Assembly: GCA_947054455.1 (NCBI GenBank)
Contig: CAMRWN010000002.1
Coordinates: 120,104 to 184,103, forward strand
Origin: an uncultured Alphaproteobacteria bacterium
GTDB lineage: Bacteria; Pseudomonadota; Alphaproteobacteria; Rs-D84
DNA: 64,000 nt
Direction: 5' to 3'
Shown here: positions 31,082-40,357 of the stretch, in pieces
How the letters are laid out: every line of letters begins with the position of its first letter
How positions within the stretch are numbered: the first letter of the stretch is position 1
Notes under the pieces: generated by a model
Database searches by the model: none
What the model was told of the DNA's origin: nothing
The model's input: only the letters and a program-made list of their open reading frames with translations
Made by a program: the position numbers and the translations under genes

Positions 31082-34000
31082 ATGAGGAAAAAGCGCTGTT
31101 TCCTAGTTTTTTTAACGTCTTTGTGTCTTGCATTTTTTACCGCCGGCGCAATGGCGGCTGGCTATATTTGCCCGGATTTAAAGCAATATACATCCTGCAA
31201 CACGGGGTATTATCTTAACTCGGCCGAGATAGGAAACGCGTGTGTTCTGTGCAGCACGGCGGCCAATAGAACATCCACCCAATCATGCACGCGTACATGC
31301 ACAACAACGGAACTGACCAACCTGCATGCGACAGCGGGAACCGTGTCCGGCGCAACGCAGACATGCGCGGGTAATTTCCAGACGGGAACTGGCGGCGAGA
31401 CCGTGGGAACGGGTTCGTGTAGCGGGTGTTCCACATGGGGAACATGCGGCGGCGGCACATGCGCGGCCACGTCGTGCGTCGCCGGCTATTATTTCGGCAG
31501 CAATACATGTTCGGCCTGTTCGGCGCTGAATAATACAGCAGTATTGTCAAACACGACAATAACGGGCGGCGGAACACGCACAAACAAATGTACCGGCAAA
31601 TACACCGGCGGTGCCGGCGGCACCAAGGGCAGCAGTGAATGTACAGGATGCAGCGCATCCACATGGTCATGCACATGTCCGGCGGGCTTCCACGCTGTAA
31701 ATCAGGGTACCAGCACATGCAACTGCGAAGCGGACACAGTCAGCGTTTCTTATAATCTGAACGGCGGCGCCGGCACGACGCCGACGGCGACAACATGCAC
31801 ACTGAACGCATCTTGCACGCTGCAGTCGGGCGACACCACGTCTTTCTATCGCGCAGGCTATGTGTTTACCGGCTGGTCCACGTCGACAACCGGCACAGGT
31901 TCGTCATCCGGCACGTTCAGCGCAAATACGACCGTTTATGCAATATGGACGCCGTGCGGCACCGGAAAATACAAGGGTGCCGGCACAAAAGCCGCCGCGG
32001 CATGCTCGGCATGTCCTGTGGCATATCCCAACACAACGGCAACGACATCGACCCTAATCACACAATGCTACAGCGGGACCAAGAAACGCTCGTCGACTGG
32101 CGCACACTTGGAAAAACTGCCCCAGGGCTGTAAAAGCGCAACATACACGGACTGCACCCCGGCGACATGCGATTACGTAGCATATTCAAACAGCGCAGGC
32201 ACCGGCGACGGCGAATTAAAAAGCGGCTGTGCGACAAACACCAATACATGCGACAAGCCTGTTAAAACCGTTATCGCTGATGTGAACCACTGGGCGTCTT
32301 CGACGGCAACCAGCTGTACGGCATGCGATGCGTCCTATCCGTATTCACCCGCCGGAACAACGGCCGCGGGCAAATGCTATCGCAACTGTACAACTGCCGA
32401 CGTAAACGGCGCAACCGCGGTGTCCGGAACCGTCCTGCAGGAAGGAACACGCTCATGCCGCGCCACAACATGCGACAGCAGTCATTGTATCGCCAGTGGC
32501 GGCGTCTGTATGACAAAGCCGACATATGGCACATGCAGTGGCAATCCTGACAACCCCCTTACCTGCAATACCGGGTATGAATTGTCTGCGGACAAACTGA
32601 ACTGCGAAGCAAAAACATTCACCGTTTCATATTCGTGCGGCGACGGCACGGGAACAAAACCGTCCAACGCCAATATCAAATACAACCAGTCTTTTACCCC
32701 GGCAAACAACACGTGCACCCGTGCATCGTGGCAGTTTGGCGGATGGACAGTATCCGGCACGTCGGACGTCAAACAGGCGGGCGCCGCATTCAAATGGCTT
32801 TATACCGAAAATAAAACATTCACCGCAAAATGGATTCAGACGGCGGGCAACTGCACCGCGGGCCAGTATTACAACGGCACCGTGTGCCAGTCATGTCCGT
32901 CCGGATACACATCAAATGCCGGCGCGACCGCACAATCCGACTGCTACAAGGATTCCACAACCGCGTGTACCAATCCGGGCGTAAACAAAAACTGCCCGTC
33001 GAACGCAAACGCGTGTGATTACGACACCAGCGTCAAGGTACCCTGCCGCCAGCAATACGGCAGCAGCACCTGCACCCCAACCGGAACCGCCACGTGTCCC
33101 ATCAAAACAGGCAGTGTTTCGTGCAACGCCAATTATTACCAGGACAGCGACAACTGCCTATCATGCGCCGATCTGGGTGGGAACTACACATATTCCGGCG
33201 GTGGCGACGGCGGCAGTGAAATCTGCTATGAAAAGTGCAAATTTGCATGCGACGCGTCCCTGTTGTGTCCGGCCAACGCCACCTGCACCAACGTCAGCGA
33301 CACCATAAACGGTGGTAAATTCTATCCGTCAAAAACGTGTACGCCATTTGCAGGAAACACATGTCAAATAACATTCACATGCAATACCGGATATTCAAAA
33401 AATAACAACTCATGCCAGGCAAACGTTTACGCAATCACGCTGGATGACAACGGCGGCAGCGGCGGCAGCGGAACCGTCTATGAAAAATACAACACGGGAT
33501 GGTCGCTGACAAACTTTGGCACGACGGTATCAAAGGTGCGTATCCCCACGCGCAGCAACTATACTTTCCTGGGATACTTTGAGGCCCGCACAGGCGGCAC
33601 CGCGGTGATTGCCGCGAACGGCACGCTGCCGGCCAACACCAAGTACGTGTCTACAAAAACACTGTACGCGCAATGGTCCCAGGACAATTTCTATTGCACC
33701 GCCGGGAAAAGCGCATCGGGCGCAGCGTGCGCGGCTGGTTCTTACTGTCCGGGTGGAACAGTGCCGGCCGGTACGGAAAACAATACCACAACCGGGTGTC
33801 AGCGCACATGTCCCGCGGACGCCAAGGGCGGCAATGTTTCATCACCCACAGGTGCGACATCCCGCGACCAGTGTTCTGCGACACGCACAAACTATTCGGA
33901 TGCCAGCATGCACGGGCGCGCGAATCAAACATGCCTGTACGGAACGTCGGAATACAACCGCAGCTGTACCATTGAAATAACCAGCTGCGAGGCCGGATAT

Positions 34001-37000
34001 TACCGCGCATCCGAAGCGGATACGACATGTACCAGCACCGATATCGGAACATACAGTCCGGCAAACGACCTGCGGGCGTATTCATGCCGCGACCTGAACG
34101 GGGCGAACGCCACCACCACCACCGAAAACAGAAACGCGGCGGCGGCAACCCAGTGCTACAATACATGCTCTAATATCAAGATTGACAACGGAACGCGCGT
34201 CCCGGAAAATTCCAAAGAATACTATACGGGTACGACCATACCGGCGTGCCGCTATACAACGCAATGCACGACCGGATATCAGGCATCGGGCGACACATGC
34301 GTGCCAAGCGTCTATAAAATCACCCTGAACCATGACGGCGGAACATCCGCAACGGCGGAAATCTTCCTGAAATACAACACCGGCTGGTATTCTGATTCCG
34401 CCGCAACGCGCGTGCTGACATCCATCGTGCTGCCGACGAAGCCGGGTGGATTTACATGCTATGGATACACATACGGAAACACAATCGTAGTTGATCAGGA
34501 CGGTGCGCTGACATCTGATTACAAACTGTTCACGGCACCGGCGACAATTCGCGCAAACTGGGAACAAAACCCGCAGATAACATGCGCGGCCGGCACATAT
34601 TATACAGGGACCGGAACAACATGCACGAAATGTCCGGCGGGTTCATATTGCACGGGAACAACCACATTCCAGGACATCGGCACCAGCACGGGAATTGCAA
34701 CATGCGCGTCCCTGAACGGAACATATACCAGCGCCGTAAACGCGTCCGGTCAGACATTGACCACTGAAATCGGGTCAAATGCGGGCGCAACCGGGCCGGG
34801 ATTGTGCTTTGCCACAAACGTCGCATACCGCCCCGCCAGCAATTCCGGAACGGGCAAGCAAACATGTTATTACAACACGTCCACCAGAAGCTATATAGCA
34901 AACTGTGAATCCCAGCAGATTCTGACCTGTGTCGAAGGATATTATCTGGCCAGAAACACCGACACTGACTGCAGCGTTGCCGGACACGGATACTACAGTG
35001 CGGCCAAAACACTGGAACGCACGGCGTGTCCGAATCTGGGTGAAACCGCGGGTGTAACAACCAAAAGCGAAACATCCGGTGATATTACAAAATGCTATCT
35101 GGGCAACATATGGTACGAACCGGCCGGCGGCCACAGCGGCCACAGACGCAGCTGCTATCATATAAACGACGCATCGATTACAGATGTTTCGGCCGGATAT
35201 AGCTATAACTGCGATGTATCCGTGATTGTCAGCTGCGATGCCGGATACTATGACAACGGTGCGTATAAAAACGACAACGGCGAACGCGACTGTATCGCGG
35301 TGGAAAAGAACTACTACAGCCCTGAACAGGCGTTCTATACGCCCGGCAATGATCGTCCGGACCAGAACAACCCGGGTATGTCTACAAAAAGATACGCATG
35401 TCCGGATTCGGGTCTGACCGACACGCGTTATGGCGCACGCGACAGCGAATGCTATAAGCAGTGCCGTGAAATCGCAATTGATAACGGAACAGGCATTGTA
35501 CCGGTCGGAATGGAAAAAGTATTCTATGAAAACACGGCGTATCCTGTATGCTTGTACACGGCGCAATGCGACGAAGGATTCACCCCGGCCAGCACCGAAC
35601 CGACGGCCAATCCGTCCTGCGGCGTATGTCCTGAAAACCATTATTGCGGCGACGGCGGCACCCAGAACAGCTGTCCGGCATCACATCCTTATTCGGATGC
35701 GGGCGCAACAGACCGCAGCGCATGTTATAAAAACTGCGAACTGGCGCAAAACGCACAGGAAATGTCCGGTCGCGAATACGCCAACGGCACCAGCACGTGT
35801 AAAATAACCGCGTGCGTTGCGGGGACATACCTGACCGGGGACAGATGCGTCGCCTGCCCGGCCGGTAAAATCTGCACGGGCGGAACAACACCGCCGACAG
35901 ACTGTCCGGAAAACTCCTATTGTCCGTCCGGTTCCGACGAGCCGATGGCATGCCCGGCGGAATTCCCGCTGTCCGCGGCAAACACGACAAGCATAAGTGC
36001 ATGTTATAGAAACTGCACGATTGACGACGTCGAAAATTCCGACAGCGTCAGCGGCACCATAACGCAGGCTGGGGTTAACACCTGCGTGGCAACATCGTGC
36101 AAACCGGGTGCATATATGACGGGTCAACACTGCACCATTTGTCCGGCGGGCAGCATATGCGACGGTGGAATCACGCCACCGACAGACTGTCCGGCAGACT
36201 CATACTGTCCGTCCGGTTCGTCCGACCCCATCGCGTGTCCGGCAACGCACCCCAATTCACCCGCGGGGACAACGGATGCACACGGATGCTATCAAACATG
36301 CGAAGAATACGCACTGGACGGCGGTACGGCCATACCCGATGCAGACAAGGCGTTCTGGGAAAAAGTATGCCAGTACCATGGTATTTCCGACACGGAAAAT
36401 CCGTGTGAAATTATCGGCGACAGATGTGTGGAAAAATCATGCCACAGTAATTTTGAGCTGATTGACGGTAAATGCCGCCTGTGCAACCGTGAAAACGTGA
36501 TGTCATACAAACCCACAGGCAACTGCATACCGCAGACATGCGTGCTGGGCTGGCACCCAAGCGGCCTGTATTGCGAAGAGGATGTACGGGAATGCACCGC
36601 CCCCAACGCAACATATGCCGAACAGACATGGAACCCGAAACTGGGGGCATTTGGAATATGCACCGTACGCGAATGCGATGCGGGATATCATCTGGCGTCG
36701 AATGCATGCGTGCCGGACGAACAGGCCTGTACGGTTGAAAACGGCGTCGGAATACGCGAATGGGACCAGGTCGCCAACAAATGGGGTGCGTGCCAGGCGA
36801 CATCATGTAATCCGGGATACACAAACGACCCGTCTGAAACCAACGAGCACAGCAAACCGTGCGGCCAGTGCAAGAACAAATTCAGCGTTCTGGGCGAACA
36901 GGCGGCCAGCAGTTATGTGCGCGGATGCGAAATCGCGTCATGCATGTACCAAGGCGAGATATATAATCTGGATAACAACGAATGCGTGCCGATTTGCATA

Positions 37001-37084
37001 GACGACAGCGACGACACCGGAACAATACGCCGCGTCGGCAATAAATGTATCCGAACATGCAACGAAGGATATACGGCATGGTGA
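31082..37084 (+). CDS. Giant secreted Cys-rich repeat protein with InlB/Flg_new-like (Listeria-Bacteroides) repeats
   Basis: Signal peptide MRKKRCFLVFLTSLCLAFFTAGAMAA; many CxxCPAG(S/K)xC repeats; four YxItLxxxGGxG...(FxGxx)...Y(A)xW segments. No C-terminal TM or autotransporter barrel visible. Confidence 0.88.
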   Translation: MRKKRCFLVFLTSLCLAFFTAGAMAAGYICPDLKQYTSCNTGYYLNSAEIGNACVLCSTAANRTSTQSCTRTCTTTELTNLHATAGTVSGATQTCAGNFQTGTGGETVGTGSCSGCSTWGTCGGGTCAATSCVAGYYFGSNTCSACSALNNTAVLSNTTITGGGTRTNKCTGKYTGGAGGTKGSSECTGCSASTWSCTCPAGFHAVNQGTSTCNCEADTVSVSYNLNGGAGTTPTATTCTLNASCTLQSGDTTSFYRAGYVFTGWSTSTTGTGSSSGTFSANTTVYAIWTPCGTGKYKGAGTKAAAACSACPVAYPNTTATTSTLITQCYSGTKKRSSTGAHLEKLPQGCKSATYTDCTPATCDYVAYSNSAGTGDGELKSGCATNTNTCDKPVKTVIADVNHWASSTATSCTACDASYPYSPAGTTAAGKCYRNCTTADVNGATAVSGTVLQEGTRSCRATTCDSSHCIASGGVCMTKPTYGTCSGNPDNPLTCNTGYELSADKLNCEAKTFTVSYSCGDGTGTKPSNANIKYNQSFTPANNTCTRASWQFGGWTVSGTSDVKQAGAAFKWLYTENKTFTAKWIQTAGNCTAGQYYNGTVCQSCPSGYTSNAGATAQSDCYKDSTTACTNPGVNKNCPSNANACDYDTSVKVPCRQQYGSSTCTPTGTATCPIKTGSVSCNANYYQDSDNCLSCADLGGNYTYSGGGDGGSEICYEKCKFACDASLLCPANATCTNVSDTINGGKFYPSKTCTPFAGNTCQITFTCNTGYSKNNNSCQANVYAITLDDNGGSGGSGTVYEKYNTGWSLTNFGTTVSKVRIPTRSNYTFLGYFEARTGGTAVIAANGTLPANTKYVSTKTLYAQWSQDNFYCTAGKSASGAACAAGSYCPGGTVPAGTENNTTTGCQRTCPADAKGGNVSSPTGATSRDQCSATRTNYSDASMHGRANQTCLYGTSEYNRSCTIEITSCEAGYYRASEADTTCTSTDIGTYSPANDLRAYSCRDLNGANATTTTENRNAAAATQCYNTCSNIKIDNGTRVPENSKEYYTGTTIPACRYTTQCTTGYQASGDTCVPSVYKITLNHDGGTSATAEIFLKYNTGWYSDSAATRVLTSIVLPTKPGGFTCYGYTYGNTIVVDQDGALTSDYKLFTAPATIRANWEQNPQITCAAGTYYTGTGTTCTKCPAGSYCTGTTTFQDIGTSTGIATCASLNGTYTSAVNASGQTLTTEIGSNAGATGPGLCFATNVAYRPASNSGTGKQTCYYNTSTRSYIANCESQQILTCVEGYYLARNTDTDCSVAGHGYYSAAKTLERTACPNLGETAGVTTKSETSGDITKCYLGNIWYEPAGGHSGHRRSCYHINDASITDVSAGYSYNCDVSVIVSCDAGYYDNGAYKNDNGERDCIAVEKNYYSPEQAFYTPGNDRPDQNNPGMSTKRYACPDSGLTDTRYGARDSECYKQCREIAIDNGTGIVPVGMEKVFYENTAYPVCLYTAQCDEGFTPASTEPTANPSCGVCPENHYCGDGGTQNSCPASHPYSDAGATDRSACYKNCELAQNAQEMSGREYANGTSTCKITACVAGTYLTGDRCVACPAGKICTGGTTPPTDCPENSYCPSGSDEPMACPAEFPLSAANTTSISACYRNCTIDDVENSDSVSGTITQAGVNTCVATSCKPGAYMTGQHCTICPAGSICDGGITPPTDCPADSYCPSGSSDPIACPATHPNSPAGTTDAHGCYQTCEEYALDGGTAIPDADKAFWEKVCQYHGISDTENPCEIIGDRCVEKSCHSNFELIDGKCRLCNRENVMSYKPTGNCIPQTCVLGWHPSGLYCEEDVRECTAPNATYAEQTWNPKLGAFGICTVRECDAGYHLASNACVPDEQACTVENGVGIREWDQVANKWGACQATSCNPGYTNDPSETNEHSKPCGQCKNKFSVLGEQAASSYVRGCEIASCMYQGEIYNLDNNECVPICIDDSDDTGTIRRVGNKCIRTCNEGYTAW

Positions 37085-37085
37085 T

Positions 37086-37117
37086 AAAAAAATCCCCCGA
37101 AAAATCGGGGGATTTTT
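37086..37117 (+). terminator. Hairpin terminator after the giant gene
   Basis: aaatcccccgaaaaatcgggggattttt. Confidence 0.75.
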
Positions 37118-37263
37118 ATCAGTAATAGCAAGGCCGGTCGCCATCGACATCAGTTTGGAGGCTTCGACGCCTCAACATGGTAATTCCCATGTCAGATTCA
37201 GTGTACACCAATTCCCATAGATTAACAATAGATTTTTTATATCGTTATGATTATCATTGCCGT

Positions 37264-38424
37264 ATGAAGAAATACGATGTTATCATAATCGGCGCTGGGG
37301 CGGCCGGCCTGACGGCGGCGCGGCACGCATTGGAAAACGGACGTCGCACGGCTGTGTTTGACATTGGCGACAACCCCGCGCGCAAGGTTGCGCTGTCGGG
37401 GGGCGGCCGATGCAATTTCACAAATGCGGCGGCAGCTCACAACCGATATTTCGGACGCAACCAGGATTTTGTTCGCGGCGCAATCGCACGCATCTGCCCG
37501 GACGACATGCTGCAATGGGCGCGGGAACGACATAATTTAAGCTTTGTGGAAAAATCGCCGGGACAGTATTTCTGTGTCCAGGGCGCCGGCGCGGTTGTGG
37601 ATGCACTGATGGCGGATTGCAACGACGCTGATTTTTATTTCAATGCGTCCGTACGTGATGTTGCCAAAACATCCGACGGATTTCTGGTCCAGGCTGGCCG
37701 GATTCAGGCGCAGTGTCAATCCATTATAATCGCAACAGGCGGAATATCGTTCCCAGCGGCCGGTGTGTCCGATGCCGGATATGTTATTGCAAAAAATTTC
37801 GGTCATAAAATCGTACCGGTTCGCCCCGCCCTGTGTGCGATTGCGACCAAGCGTTTTTCAGATGAACTGGCGGGTGTATCGGTGCCGGTGGAAATCCGTA
37901 TCGCAGGCGAAACAATTCGCGACGACATGCTGTTCACGCATTTTGGAATCGGCGGTCCAGCGGCATACCGCGCAACGGTTCGCGACATGTCCGGCGGCAT
38001 GGAAATCAACCTGGCCCCAGGCATGGATGTTGCCGCAATAATGCGAATGGCAAAACAAAACAGCGGCCGCAAATCCGCAGCAGGCGTACTGGGCGCGATA
38101 TTGCCCGCGCGCGTTGCGAAATGGGCCGCGCCGAACGCCGGTAAAAACATTGCCGATTACAAGGATTGCGAGATTGACGCAATCTGCGACCGTATATGCC
38201 GCATACGTCTAGACGCGGACGAAATCAAACTGCATGGCATGCAGTCCGCGGAAATTGTCCGGGGCGGGATTGATACGGACGGCGTGTCTTCAAAGACCAT
38301 GGAATCAAAAATTTGTCCCGGGATGTTTTTCGCGGGCGAAGTGCTGGATATCGCCGGCGATTTGGGTGGATTTAATCTGCACTGGGCATGGGCCAGCGGC
38401 GCCGTCGCCGGGAAAAATGCATAA
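37264..38424 (+). CDS. NAD(P)/FAD-dependent oxidoreductase, BaiN/HI0933 family
   Basis: MKKYDVIIIGAGAAGLTAARHALENGRRTAVFDIGDNPARKVALSGGGRCNFTN; C-term PGMFFAGEVLDIAGDLGGFNLHWAWASGAVAG. Confidence 0.93.
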   Translation: MKKYDVIIIGAGAAGLTAARHALENGRRTAVFDIGDNPARKVALSGGGRCNFTNAAAAHNRYFGRNQDFVRGAIARICPDDMLQWARERHNLSFVEKSPGQYFCVQGAGAVVDALMADCNDADFYFNASVRDVAKTSDGFLVQAGRIQAQCQSIIIATGGISFPAAGVSDAGYVIAKNFGHKIVPVRPALCAIATKRFSDELAGVSVPVEIRIAGETIRDDMLFTHFGIGGPAAYRATVRDMSGGMEINLAPGMDVAAIMRMAKQNSGRKSAAGVLGAILPARVAKWAAPNAGKNIADYKDCEIDAICDRICRIRLDADEIKLHGMQSAEIVRGGIDTDGVSSKTMESKICPGMFFAGEVLDIAGDLGGFNLHWAWASGAVAGKNA

Positions 38425-38501
38425 AATATACGGACGGAAAACGTACCTATAAAACAAAAGCGCGCAAACCTGTATAATTTCCTGCGACAGGGTTTAGTAT
38501 C

Positions 38502-39392
38502 ATGAGAGAAGAAAAATTCATTGCGCGCGACGGCAAGCGTCTGGTTTGCACTGTATGGGACAAAGTTTCCAATCCAATAGGCGTGGTACAAATAATTCAC
38601 GGCATGGACGAACATGTCCGTCGTTATGACAGATTTGCCAAATTCTTGAACCTGCACGGATACATAGTATTCGGCGACGACCACCGCGGCCACGGGAAAA
38701 CGGCGTCGGCCATTTCAAAAATCGGACAACCGGACGGCGACAAGGATATGTTTGCCGCAACCGTATCCGACGAAATGGAAATAATGAAATATCTGAAACG
38801 TAAATATAATCTGCCGGTGTTTTTATTTGGCCACAGTTATGGCAGCTTTATAACGCAGTCAATAATGCAACAGACGGATATTCCGGCCGCGGGCGTATGC
38901 CTGTCCGGTTCGGCGCGCTATCCGGAATGGATTCTGGGGCTGGCGCGCGGGGTGGCATGGATGGGCCGCGCGTTGTGGGGTGCGGACGCACCGGCGCGCC
39001 TGCTGGAACTGATTTCACCAATCAGGGGAAAAACAAACGGGACCAGCCGCCTTACGCGCGACGCGCATCAGGCAGCGCTGCACGATGCGGATCCGCTGCG
39101 GGCAAAATATTTCTCGTACGGATTTTATTTTTCATTGTTCAAAAATCTGATGACACTGCACCAGGAAAGCAAATTTCCAACCCCGCTGCTGATTATCAGC
39201 GGCGCGCGCGATATGGTCAGCTTGAACAGCCGTTTCAGCAAATCGCTGTACAATGCATATCAAAATCATGACATGTCGAACCTGACGCTGATTATATATC
39301 CGGATGCACGGCACGAATTGCTGATGGAACTGAACCACGAAGAAGTCCAGCATGACATACTGCAGTTTTTTAATTCAGCGATGAAACGCTGA
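38502..39392 (+). CDS. Alpha/beta hydrolase (monoacylglycerol lipase/lysophospholipase-like)
   Basis: VVQIIHGMDEHVRRYDRFAKFLNLHGYIVFGDDHRGHG; LFGHSYGSF nucleophile elbow; DARHELL. Confidence 0.88.
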   Translation: MREEKFIARDGKRLVCTVWDKVSNPIGVVQIIHGMDEHVRRYDRFAKFLNLHGYIVFGDDHRGHGKTASAISKIGQPDGDKDMFAATVSDEMEIMKYLKRKYNLPVFLFGHSYGSFITQSIMQQTDIPAAGVCLSGSARYPEWILGLARGVAWMGRALWGADAPARLLELISPIRGKTNGTSRLTRDAHQAALHDADPLRAKYFSYGFYFSLFKNLMTLHQESKFPTPLLIISGARDMVSLNSRFSKSLYNAYQNHDMSNLTLIIYPDARHELLMELNHEEVQHDILQFFNSAMKR

Positions 39393-39515
39393 TTAAGATG
39401 CGTGCGTTCGTTTTTAAATCAAATAAAATGTAAAATACATAATAATTATAATTTTTAATGATTTTTGTTTACATGATAGGAAAACTTTACTATAATATTC
39501 CGAAATGGAATAAAA

Positions 39516-40346
39516 ATGCTGGTAAAGAAAAAGTTTAAACAAAATCCAGTGGAACGCGCACTGGGCGCGCACGGGCGCCGGCGCAATACAATACCGGACG
39601 CCAAGGCGGCATTTTGCCGCTTTCTGGAAACTCAATACGGATTCACCGACATACGTCCAGTCATTGGCATAGTATGCAATACTTTTTTCACGGCACGCGA
39701 CGGCAACGGCCAGCGGCTGTTTATCAAAACCGGCACACATCGCGGAATATATGAAAACGAATTTTTAATGACGCGCGCCCTATACGCCAAAGACAATCGT
39801 CATTTTTTGGAACCACTGTATTATAACGACCACTGCGAATTTAATTTTGTCGCAACCAAATACGTCCGCGCCACCAGTTTGGCAACCGTCATAAACCGCG
39901 GTACGCTGACAGCGATGCAAAAACTAAGACTGATACGCGACCTGCACCGAATATTTATTGCACTGCGGGAATCCGACGTGGTACACCGCGACATCCGTCC
40001 CGATAATTTCATGATTTACCGCGGCCGCCTGATTCTGATTGATTTTCAGTTGGCGGTATCGAAATCGAATTATATCGAATTGGAATACATGCGTGAACAT
40101 CCGCGACGGCTGCGGAATCTGGGCGGTGCAGATTTCCAATCAGGGCATTTTGAATGGGACGATGCATATTCTTTGCTGCAGGTATTGAAATATATTGGGC
40201 GCATGCGTGAATACGGCGCCGAATATGATGCAATTTATCATGAAATCAAACGGCACATCGGCAAAGATAAAATCAAAAGCGCCGTACGCGAAGGCGGCAT
40301 GCACCGTCTGATGCGACATATGCACGCCGCCTGGGCGCGGGCATAG
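39516..40346 (+). CDS. Small protein-kinase-fold protein (LPS/aminoglycoside-kinase-like)
   Basis: RLFIKTGTHRGIYENEFLM (Lys/Glu), VVHRDIRPDNFMIYRGRLILIDFQLA (HRD..N..DFQ). Confidence 0.7.
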   Translation: MLVKKKFKQNPVERALGAHGRRRNTIPDAKAAFCRFLETQYGFTDIRPVIGIVCNTFFTARDGNGQRLFIKTGTHRGIYENEFLMTRALYAKDNRHFLEPLYYNDHCEFNFVATKYVRATSLATVINRGTLTAMQKLRLIRDLHRIFIALRESDVVHRDIRPDNFMIYRGRLILIDFQLAVSKSNYIELEYMREHPRRLRNLGGADFQSGHFEWDDAYSLLQVLKYIGRMREYGAEYDAIYHEIKRHIGKDKIKSAVREGGMHRLMRHMHAAWARA

Positions 40347-40357
40347 CGCGCCGCCCC

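Noticed and set aside
34775-35641. 288-aa minus-strand ORF inside the giant gene (and other long antisense ORFs there)
   Set aside because: Composition shadow of the Cys/Gly/Thr-rich sense gene; no start context and no recognisable domain.
37130-37200. Inverted repeat gaggcttcgacgcctc and ATGGTAATTCCCAT near 37.16 kb
   Set aside because: Short, no clear association with a mobile element or regulatory target; could be chance.
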